A stretch of DNA of 64,000 bases, from NCBI GenBank assembly GCA_026168455.1, contig CM047429.1, forward strand, positions 59,215,623 to 59,279,622. Direction: 5' to 3'. Positions 1-10,700 of this stretch are shown here, piece after piece. The notes beneath the pieces were generated by a model that was not told where the DNA came from, searched no databases, and saw only the letters and a program-made list of their open reading frames with translations. Numbering within the stretch: the first letter of the stretch is position 1; each line of letters opens with the position of its first letter. The translations under genes and the position numbers were made by a program. The stretch is from Theocolax elegans. Its lineage: Eukaryota; Arthropoda; Insecta; Hymenoptera; Cerocephalidae.

Positions 1-238
1 ATACAAAAGGGTATAATATGCATTTAATGATAAAATTTTTTTAAAAAAATTATACGTACTATTCAAGATAAGTAGAATTGTCAACCAGGTAAAAACTATT
101 GGCAAGTTGTTTGAGAAGTGGCCGCAACAGGGAGCTTCTGTACTAAAAACTACAAATCCAGCATTATAAATATTTAAAAGTTAATTTTTTATAATTGTAT
201 AATAATATTTGTATTTTTAGCAGCTTACAGGGGATTAG

Positions 239-2781
239 ATGGATACTGAAACAAGTGGAGATACTTTTCTACCACTCCAAGGTAAGTGCATAAATTTTTT
301 TGCAATGATCATGATTTTCCCTGATATTTTGACCATAAGTGATTTTAATGATTTAGACCCACTCTGGAAATTTATAGGCAGTTTCTGACTATAAAGAGAC
401 ATCTTTTAGACAGTATTAGGTTTCCAGAGTCCGCAGCAGAATTACTGATTTTCACTATTTAAGGTTTGAATGGCTTACAAGAGTGTGACAGCATACATTT
501 ATGTCTTTAAAAGTATTTTTAATGAAAAATTCAGAAAATTTTACAAAAAAAGTCATATTTATGTTTTTAGTGAAAAATGCATCCCCTGGGAGCTACAAAT
601 TCATGAAAGTGGGCATATATTGCAAAAAATGCTAAAATGTCAACATTGATTCTCTATAACTTAGAATAATGGTCCCGAAAAAATCTGAAAAAATGCAGGA
701 GAACTACTGGACATCTCTAAAACATATTCCCACAGTTATAACAATATTAATTTTTTTCATCTTCGATGTCACAGAGAACCACCCATATATATATTATTAG
801 ATATAGACTATTTCATAGTGTCAGAAAGGATAATAAAAGATAAAGTTTGTTATAATACTCTGAAGAGTGTAATCTTGTAGTAATCTCGTTTAATGATAAA
901 CGTTCTCACTAATTAGGTAATTATACTTCTTCTTTTTACATTGTCAAATAACTGTTAACCTCTTTTAAATTGTTACTTACCTTAATTTAATTTTTTTGAG
1001 TCATCATAAAAAGATAACTATTTATTATTTTTTTTAGAAATTATTGACTATATAAGATAATTGATTTAAAAGAAAAATGACTGATTCCGAAGGAGAAAAC
1101 GAGTTGAATATTGATGGTGTGGTAGATAATGCATGGTTTTTAAAAATAGCTGAATTTAAACCAAAAGATAATCCATATCGATTATGAGAAGAGAGTTCCT
1201 TTGCGACTCTTTCCAACCAAAATGACTACAAAATATAGCAAAAATTACGATAGTCGAAGTATGTCCCATCATTACTATAAAATATAGTAATTTTTCTTAT
1301 TTCATTTTTCTCAGTGTACATTCTTGCTTTGCAAGTTCAGAATCTTCTAAATTAAATCGCTTTCCTTTGGGAATGGCACAATTATCAACATCAAGTTTTA
1401 ATGATAGCTTGGATGATTGGAAGGATAGGTTTTTGTAAGTTTCACTTTGGTGTACTAATGGCGTTCGTCACTTATCAGTGAGGAAAAATTCGATGTTGAT
1501 AAGTGAGAGGAACTACTAAGCGACGATCTTTACTTATATATAGTATTCGTTCAAATCTAAGCGAACACTTAACAATTGTAAAGAAACATCTTCTGCAGAA
1601 GCTAGCATAAGTAGGAATTTCTTAACACAATCCTAAAAATAATAATTTTATTCATTATAAACTGTATATAAAAACTTAATTATGATAATAATGAAAAAAG
1701 ATACATAGCTATATGCTTTTTACATATAAGGCATGACCGTGTAAAGCTCGCGCTTCGCGCTCGCATCGTTTGTGCGTATTCGGTAAAATACATAACACAA
1801 CAATTCAACTTTTATTAACTTTCACAAAGCTTGGAATTCTTGGCATAATACAAAATATAATATACATCATAAGAGATAGTAATAGAAACATGACTTGCAA
1901 TTATGTGTTTATATCATCTTCGCCTTCGGATCATGTCACAATTCACACGCACTGCTATATATTTAATTTTATTGTGATAAAACGTTATATTTTGGCCGTT
2001 TTTCATTTTTATCTTTGAAAATATTGTTCTATAGGCGTAAAGTGTAAAATAGAAAACAAGTTTTGTTATTTTGAGAGGAACATTTCGTCCCTATAAAGTT
2101 TTTATGTAGGATTAATACATTTCAAGATAATGCTACATAACCATTTCTAAGCAATTAAAATAATGCCATAACCTCAAGTGTTTCAGTGCTATATTACTGA
2201 AAATAGGATTATTATCTAATTACATCATGACGAGGTTACCCTGTAAATCTCACGTAAATCGGTCAAAAATTGACTGAGTTATTTTAGATACACGAATACA
2301 TACATACGTACATCCATACATACATTTTAGGGAGGGCCTCAAATCAGTTCTAATACGCATACATTTCTCTTACAACCCATTATCTAGTATATTTTGATGT
2401 ATCACACATTTTGCGATGATAAAAATATAAGGTTCTCCCGTGTAGCGGTCGTGTCTAAAAAATTATTAATTAGCAATTATATTTTCTGATGATAAACAAT
2501 GTTTAAATAAATTGGTTGTAGTTGTAAGTTCGGATGATCTTTTTTAAATAATGTAAGTATAATTAATAAGAAAATGTTTTTGGAAAACAAAGAAATTAAG
2601 TCGAATGTACTCGAATGTTAAAATATGTTTTTATATGATTTTATAGAGAGACGAAATTGATAGACGGGAAGAGACTTTTCGAGCAGAACATGGAAAAGTG
2701 CAATTATGTAATGTGTATAATGTAAAGATTGATAAGGCTACTATCTCGAGTCACCGAAAGAAATTACTAGAAAACTCCTAA
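239..2781 (+). CDS. Candidate small three-exon gene, about 89 aa, unknown function
   Basis: I do not recognise this protein. Three exons join in frame: 239-281 (begins MDTETSGDTF, donor GTAAGT, phase 1), 1341-1434 (acceptor after TTCAG, donor GTAAGT, phase 2) and 2649-2781 (second AG of a tandem acceptor, ends KKLLENS then TAA). The summed length of 270 nt is an exact multiple of three. The first exon follows a TTTTTAG acceptor at 220, so a 5' untranslated exon may lie upstream. The product is hydrophilic, with a serine-rich middle (QLSTSSFNDS), an acidic-basic stretch (DEIDRREETF) and a lysine-rich end. There is no signal peptide or membrane segment. Exon 2 could instead begin at 1315, where a better pyrimidine tract lies, but that start does not fit the phase of exon 1. 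The codons look genuine; the exact joins are inferred. Confidence 0.4.
282..1340 (+). other. Intron 1 of the small gene, with a KRR1 fragment
   Basis: AT-rich sequence without a convincing gene of its own except the broken KRR1-like segment at 1077-1240. A better-looking but out-of-phase acceptor for the next exon lies at 1313-1314. Confidence 0.35.
1077..1240 (+). pseudogene. Truncated KRR1-like pseudogene (5' end only)
   Basis: From ATG 1077 the frame reads a KRR1-type N-terminus: FKPKDNPYRL, then a TGA stop, then EESSFATLF-like codons. In KRR1, a small-subunit processome protein with a KH domain needed for 18S rRNA maturation in the nucleolus, the stretch DNP..L.EESSFATLFPKYRE is highly conserved. 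Here an in-frame TGA lies between the two halves, and after SSFATL a short insertion breaks the frame before the expected PKYRE. Nothing of the KH domain follows. A T-rich stretch ending in TTTTTTTTAG precedes the ATG. It is therefore a dead 5' fragment, probably a partial gene copy or truncated retrocopy. It lies in the same orientation within the candidate intron 282-1340. No poly(A) tract is seen. Confidence 0.7.
1435..2648 (+). other. Intron 2 of the small gene; transposon-like remnants
   Basis: AT-rich. Around 1745-1770 there is a small GC-rich near-palindrome (GCTCGCGCTTCGCGCTCGC), and 2285-2335 carries repeated CATACATAC units. Both are typical of decayed transposon tails. No coding exon is seen between the donor at 1435 and the tandem acceptor near 2646. 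Confidence 0.3.
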
Positions 2782-3260
2782 AAAATTGAGTAGGAATTAG
2801 TAATTTAAAAGGTATGTGTGCACGTTGATGTCCGAAAAAGACAAGCGCTTGATGTTCTAAACCTAAGCTTGTAGTTGTCGCAAGGTAAGTAGATCATATT
2901 CTGATCTGAATCTGTTATCGATCTTGCTTATAACAATAATCATGAAAATAAAGTCGATGAAAGTATATGATAAATAAATTTATTAATCTCTACAAGCGAA
3001 AGTCTTACAACTCAGTAAGGCGGACTGTATTTATACCAGCCACTTTAATAACCTTACCTGGATGAGTATTAGAAAAAAGGCCAAGACAAGCTGTCAAAAT
3101 AAAAATTCAATTGAAGTATAAAATTAAATAAAACGTAAAAAGAAAAGAAAAAATTTATTGTACATAAGTAGAATCCATGTAGCTCGTTTTTAGATACATA
3201 TGAAAGAGAAAATATAAAAATTTTGAAAAACGGCTCTACTCAAGGAGGAAAAACATGGAG
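2782..3260. other. 3' flank of the small gene, no gene seen
   Basis: AT-rich. Two donor-like motifs occur (GTATGTG at 2811 and GTAAGTAG at 2885), which could belong to 3' untranslated exons, but no open frame accompanies them. Confidence 0.3.
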
Positions 3261-4014
3261 TATATGGGCTATTTCACGTCAAGTGGTATGATGAAAATTT
3301 TAAATTGCACCAAATGTTGAGAACAGGCTGGAAATATCTTCCAGAAAATAGAAGAAAATTTTTAGGTGTTAAAAATAATTTGACTGAGAGTTATTCAAAA
3401 TTGGAAATTTTTCAATTTTTTAAAAAAATTGCTATTTTCAAAGCCATTTATCTCAAATTTCTATTGACTTTATGAAGAAACATTAGATACGACCTTTGTT
3501 CACAGTTATACCTTAAAATACATGAAAATTAGTGATTTTATAAGGTTTATGAGACATAACTTTTACCAGCGGTCTTTGCCAATAATCTAACCACCGCCAT
3601 TTGAAAGCTCTTGAAAAATATGATCTTTTGAGCAATGTTAGATCATAATCAATTGTGGTGTGATCGTCTTCTTTTGATAATCAATTTTTTCTTATATCTC
3701 CGGGTGTCCTATCTCTTCGAGATTTCAAAATTAAGAATTGCAACCTGGGTATATAAGTTCTATAAATTATTTTGAACAAAAGTTGTAAGTAATGTTTTTT
3801 TCAAAAAAATCAATAGATTTTTAGATAAATGGCTTTAAAAATAGCAATTTTTTTAAAAAATTTCCAATTTTTATGGTGGAATAACTCTTAGTCAAATTAT
3901 TTTTAACACCTAAAAATTTTCTTCTATTTTCTGGAAGATATTTCCAGCCTTTTCTCAACATTTGGTGCAATTTAAAATTTTCATCATATCACTTCACGTG
4001 AAATAGCCCATATA
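3261..4014. mobile_element. Foldback/MITE-like element with inverted arms of about 200 bp
   Basis: The left arm (3261-3466) starts TATATGGGCTATTTCACGT, and the right arm (3811-4014) ends with its inverse. The arms stay alignable inward through the segments with GGAAATATCTTCCAG and TTTTTAGGTGTTAAAAATAA. The middle holds no ORF. I see no clear target-site duplication. Diverged partial relatives lie at about 7620-7775 (right-end type) and 9240-9430 (left-end type), so this is a dispersed family. Confidence 0.65.
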
Positions 4015-4786
4015 TAATCAACCGATAAAAAAGATTAGTAAGTGCTACATATTGACAGGTAGCTCCCTAACGCACTTACAAAGTACTAATGTCTTAATCG
4101 TCGAAATATTGTCAGAGGAACCATATTTGTGATCCAATGTTATATACTATTGAAATGTGAATTTTTCCAAAAAATAGTAAACTCGAGATTTTATTGCTTT
4201 TCTACATTCTTACGATGAAAATATGTTAATAACTACATATACTATAAATAAAGTAACGCTGTTACTAAATAATTAAATTCTTGTATTTATATATATAATG
4301 CATGTTTATGTTTCGTTGATATTATGATATTATAACTTCTAGTATTTAAAAATAAACAAGTAAAAATTAACTTATTTTCAAACTAACACGATTACAGAAG
4401 ATTTGTAATTCCTAAAATACTTATTTGCTATTAATTAAAATTAGGATTTATTGTAGTATCTGATAGTGTACTTTGACTATTTTCGTTATTTTCGTCAAAA
4501 TTCTGCATTGTACCTACAATAAGTTAAATACGTAATTGATAAAAATGCTACATTATCGTATTATATTAGTGACAAAAACTGTTGGTAACATATATTAAAA
4601 TTTTCTATTTTACCCACTGTCACTTTTTTCGTAATTTTATTATGTAGTATCAAACAATATATTTTACATTTTGACACATGAATAATTGGAATATAATATT
4701 CTATTTTAAAAAACTATAATGTTATTTCATATGATTCTTGTTTACTTTATAATTCGAATTCATTTGTAGTTTAGAAATAAAATAGC
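4015..4786. other. AT-rich region, 3' flank of the MSS51-like gene
   Basis: No coding signal is recognised. On the minus strand this is where the 3' untranslated region and poly(A) site of the MSS51-like gene should lie. Confidence 0.3.
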
Positions 4787-7700
4787 TCACTCTGCTTTGC
4801 TAGGGATTCCCCTAGCAATGCTCAAAAAATAATTCTTGTAAATGAGTGGCGCGACATCGTCACTAACAAAGTTCCGTTCTGGACGTAGAGATGCAAATGG
4901 ATTCTGTTGAGGCACCTGCTCGATTTGAATTATCCGATATTCACGCATGCGCTGCAGATCGAAGGGAAGCTCAATCTCGGTGTACGATGTTACTAGTATA
5001 GGAATTCCATAATCGCAAAATTTTTCGATAGTTGCTGGCCAGGTGTCCTACAAACAAACAATTTTATGTAGATTTCTTTAAAAGGTAGCCTTTATTTAAA
5101 AATAGTTAATATTTCATACGTATTTTATTTACAATGTTAGTCGTTAAAGACATGGCAAATCTGACAGTTACCAACTAAACCAAATAAGTTGTTCTTTTAC
5201 ATTTATTTAACAATTTACGTAAAATTCTGTACAAACTGTATAAACTCATTACTTTACAAAAATAGCTTATTGCGTATTAATCTAAAACTTTAACATTAGG
5301 GAATTAGGTAAAATAATATAGTTTGTTAAATGTAAAACAGAATTTTTTATTTAGTATAATCAAAATCAAAACTAACGCGCGCTTCGAACTCTAAAGAAAG
5401 TCAGCTATCCCATATGGTCTAGTGGCTAGGATATCTGGGCTTTCACCCAAAAGGGTCAGATTCAGCCGTGCAGCCATGCGCTCTGTGCTCTGCACACATT
5501 TACGGTTTCCTAACATCTAACTATCTCAAAGAAAAATAAAGATATTTGAACAAACTCAACGACATTTTAAAGAGCAAGTCTTACACTTTAAGATGGCATA
5601 TTTAATATTTTAAGAAACAAAATAGTAACGCAACTACATAACAGATGGATTTGGATCCAGCACTAAAAAATCTGCACGTAATGATATGTACAACTCAGGT
5701 GGTAAAATAAGTGAAATTTTGCAACTGGTGCTACGCATCCATCCGGAAAAGATGATTTCAGCCTCTTTACATATGTCTAGCCTATAATAAGAAATAATAC
5801 AAAAACACAAGGAATCTATTTTTATAGGTTAATTATAGTGAAAAATAACAATTTACCTGATGAAAAGAGCAGCCGGAGTTGAATAGCTATAGGTGTCAAT
5901 TTTCCATTTGTCTCATATAGCGTCTTTGAATATTTTGTATGCAACGATGTTCAACATTGCCCCTTCCACGCATTGTGCTTATCAACGATAAAATTGCGAT
6001 AACCAAGAATTTAACAGTGAACTGATTACTAAGGCAAATTATAACGGTGAACATTTTATATTGCGCGAGAACTCACAAAAATGTTAGTTTCAAGCTGAAG
6101 CTAGTTTATTTAGCAAAAGACAACGTCAAGGTGATCGAATTTTGTGCAATAGAAAAACAAACCAACTTCAATTTAATATATACCCTTTTCATGAGCTTTC
6201 GCACAACAAAACACGCATAATAGTTTTCCTAAGTAAGCAGTTTACCCGCTAATTTAAAAGACGGTGGAACATTGAAACCTGGTGATGATTATTCAAACCC
6301 AGCGACTCTGTTTATCAGATAAGTTAATGTTGTTATTATTTCATAAACCTAATAATATAAATGCCTGATGTCATTATATCATTAAAATTTGACTTATAAA
6401 AATAGATATTTAGTGCTTTTGTATTTTTTCTTTCTATAGTCTAAAAATTGTTTTTTCTTGAATCATAGGCTTTTTTTTAAACATCATTTAACCTCACGGT
6501 TTATCGATTCTTTATGATCAAAGAGAAAAAAACATTCTTTAGTAATACTTTTTTTTAATAAAACTTAGAAACTTTTCCTCCTATTATCGTCACGTGATTT
6601 CTCAGACGATTTTTCACCTGAGTTTTTTCAGTAGGGCTCTACATGCATTGATATACTTAGATCACCTAAATATTTTACAAGGTAATACTAATACGCCCAT
6701 GTTCTATCACCAATCGTGACATCAAAATAATAAAAAAATCAAAATAAGTGATATAATAAATAAAATCACATTTCGTCGACTGAGTGGAAGAACAGTCTAT
6801 CTCGGAACTTGCTTGGAAAACGCCCTATCTCGCGATCCGCTTGGAAAACGCCCTATCTCGGAACTCGCTTGGATAACGCCCTATCTCGCGCCTCAGTTGA
6901 AGAACGCCCTATCTCAAATGAAATTTTTCGCTTTCAAATTTTGTAGTGGCACCACCGCGCAACTTAAAAATACGGTCTTTCTAATTAAAATAAATTAATT
7001 AGTAAAGTTTTTAAAATTCGGAAAAAAATTGTTTAAGCGTCATCGAGACTCCTCAGAGAATGAGAGACTTCTCTGACTTCATCTGTCTATCAGCGGCGAT
7101 GTATCGAGTACTTATTATATCAGCCGACCTGTGTGCAATTTAAAAAATGTTTAAAGTTAATAAAGGTTAAAAAAAAAGTTGAGAGAACGGATGAGATTTT
7201 TAAGCTTAGAATTTTTAAGTTGCGCAGTGGTAAAAAACACGACATTTTTTTAAAAATTTAAATGGGAATTACCATGTTAATTTTTGTGAATTTTTTCTCT
7301 TTCTTTAAATTATCATAACTTTTTACAGAATTGAAGGCCATAAAAATGCTACAGACCATTTGATAGATATTGCTTCAAGCTTTATTTTAGACTTTTGGAT
7401 AAAAAATCAATTGTAGCGCACTTGCACTTTTTTTGAGTTGAATATTGAAATGTAGTTTATATAACATTCACCTTGAAATTAGAAATTCTAACCTAGAAGA
7501 ATAAATTCTAGACACAATTAGCAATGAATGTTACATATAATGTTCTATAGTAAAAGTTGATAGATTTTGAGTTAAGCAGCAGTGAACCCAGCTGGTGTTG
7601 AAAAAAACTTGGAAAAATTCAATTTTTGAGGTTAGAATAACTTTTGAGAAAATAAATTCCAGTATCTAAAAGCTTTTTTCTGTATTCTGAGAAATATTTG

Positions 7701-10700
7701 CAATGTGTACCCAAAATTTGGTGCATATTAAAATTTTGATCGGACCAGTTCACGTGGAATACCCCATATATATATATAGTTGAATTACTGTTTCTTTTTT
7801 GTAAGTAGTACTCACATTTTTCTGAATTAGTTTTACCCGAGGTTTTACCATAAAATATTGCAATATAGTTATTGCACTATATTTTCTGGTGATTTTATAA
7901 TAAAAATAACCTCTTTTTCTCTCAGTGTGGTGGTTAGTTGACGATAATAAATTTTGGGAAGAAATTAGGAAATTCAGTATGCATAACATTATTACATATT
8001 GTAATCTAATTAAGATTCTTATTAAACTATAAGTATTCCACATTAATAGATAAACAAAACTCACATATTGATTCAAGGTTATTTATCTTTTAAAATATAG
8101 AGCGTCTTTTTTCTTTTTACCTGTAAGTTACCAATTAGGCGCAGATAAGATTAATAAACTGCGAATGTATGCTATTGTTAACCACTAATAATTGATTATA
8201 AATATATAGGTCAAAGCAGGTAGTGATATAATGCGAGATTCTCCTAATAAAAAGACGTACATATATATTTAATTATTTATATTTAATTATTTCTATTTTA
8301 TTATGTTTCTTAATTTTGTTTCATTTGTACCTTATGTAATATAAAACTATGTATTAATAATTTAGCAAATAAAAACTCTTTAAAAAAAAGTTTGGATTCT
8401 CGGTATAATAAATTTTTTATACATTTTATATTAATATATTTATAATTTTTTCAAATTAAATCTTGGTTTCTTTTTTACCCATATGCTTGACGTGTCGTTT
8501 CATTAAAAACTTGATAGCAATTAATTTTTTAATAAATAAAAATTATTAAATGATTATATATTTAAATAATTTTTTAAATTAATAAAACAATGTTATTTAT
8601 TCATTAAGCATTAAAAAAAAAGTAAAAAAAAATTTCCCATACCGGGAATCGAACCCGGGCCTTCTGGGTGAAAGCCAGATATCCTAGCCACTAGACCATA
8701 TGGGAGAGTTGAGCTGAGACTCTAAATAGTACCACTGACTTATACGCGATTACGGTTTATATTTTTATTTTTAAATTACTGTTAACTCTCTTTACACTAC
8801 GTTTGCAAAATGATATTATTTTCCGCGCATTATTAGAATACTTAAATCTTTCTGTTTTTAATTAAAATTATTATTTATTAATTATTCAATTTCTTTAGGG
8901 CAAAGTAAGTTTCTTTATTTAAATTGTAAAACCTAGCTGGTCCTAAAAAAATTATAAATAATCATTTAAATTTTTATAATCAAGAATAGAGGATAAAAGA
9001 TAAGTAAGTATTATCATCAATAATTAGATCTACAAGTCATTTCATATTATGTAATAACATAAATTATTTTTTTTAATGATTATTGTTTAAAATAAGTCAT
9101 TCATTTGAAAAGATATTAAACTTTCTCATTTTTATAATATTTATAAAATAATAATTATATTAGTTATTGCAAAATATAATTAAAAATAATATATTATTTA
9201 AATATATGTGATGATTTTACATACATCAACTACATCGATTCAAAATTTAAAATGTACTAAGTTTTAGGTACATGTTGGAAATAATTTCCAGAGCACAAAT
9301 AAACTTTTAGGTGCTAAAAATAATTTATTCAAAAGTTATCTCAACATCAAAAAAAAGTCTCATCCAATTTTCAAAATTAGCTATTTTTCAGGTTTTTATC
9401 TCAAATATTTGTCTCTTTTTAGTATGTAACATAAAATATGGCTTTAACTGCAAATTTTGTCTAAAATCTATCTATATATTTCAGAAATCTTAGTAAAAAT
9501 TTTAGCTCACTTAAACTATATTGCAACGTGGATCTTTAAAATAAGACAATAGCCTCACAATAATTGCTATTTCATCCAACCGGCTAAAAAGAATAAAAAA
9601 AAAGAAGAACTTCCTACGCGTCCCAAAATACAATTGACCTGAACATTGGTAAAAAATAAATAAATGTAAATAATTACCAAAATGATTCTTGCTCTTGCTT
9701 ACACAATTTTTATTATTGTGATTTTGTAAAAATTACAATACGCAAATATTAATTAATACATTGGAAACATAAGAATTTTTAATTTTTAAAGAGATATTCC
9801 GGATCTTTCTCAGATTACGGGATGCAAAAAATGGTTAAAACCCTACATGTAATTAATTAAATGAACTGTTAATAATTTAAATATTAGTTCAATTTCAATA
9901 CATAAAATAGATTTTAAAAAGCAAAACCTTGGTAATATACAAGTAATCACTTATCATTTAATAATTATATATTAAACGATAAGATAATTAATGATTAATT
10001 TTGTTCTGTATTCAATAAAAATAATTTATTTATATTTTGCTATTCCCAAAATAAGTTTATTTCAATTTACTATAAAAAAGAAATAAAAATATAAAATAAA
10101 TTAATTAATATATAATATAGAATATTATTTTTACAAATACTATAATAATTAACAACTATTAAAATTGTAAATGAACACAAACCTGATTCGCAAAACCTGT
10201 TCTTCTGTACAATCCTGGATTAAATAGACATACCATATCAGGTTTGTCATTTTTGATCTCATGGTACAATTTACCACAATGGAAAGTTATGTCGATTTGT
10301 CGCTTTTTTGCTCGACAATTCGAACAAAGGTTTGGTTTCTCAAGTATCCTGGCGATTTCATCTGGAATTTGAAGTTCTGGTCCGCAAAATTCTAGATGAA
10401 GACTCTTTACATTTGGTAATAAGTGCAAAAACAATTTTTCCCATACTGTCAAATTAGCGCACTCGAATTGCAATTCTGCACCAATCACATGGATCTTCAG
10501 CATTTTCCTATTCTGTTTAAAATACGTTTTCATTTTAATTTTTACTCACTTATCGTTTATTACACATGACAAAATAAAGAGCAAAATAAAAAAAACTATA
10601 AAAATTTTGTGTATAATATGTAATATCAGTCTTTATTAAAAAATAAAGCAACTTAGTTCGGAAATTACCGATTTGCGGAAATTACCAATTTACGGAAATA

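Larger units (their letters stand above)
5048..10182 (-). other. Large intron of the MSS51-like gene
   Basis: Donor GTTTGT follows CAG at 10183, and the acceptor TTTGTAG precedes GACACC at 5047; both splice in phase 0. The intron hosts a same-strand tRNA-Glu gene, an opposite-strand tRNA pseudogene, two exon-like fragments, a minisatellite and decayed foldback elements. The stretches 5945-6796 and 8706-10182 show only AT-rich DNA apart from the foldback relative near 9240-9430. Confidence 0.7.

Noticed and set aside
7750..8076. 108-codon minus-strand ORF beside the foldback relative
   Set aside because: Composition is that of random AT-rich sequence, and it overlaps a transposon end.
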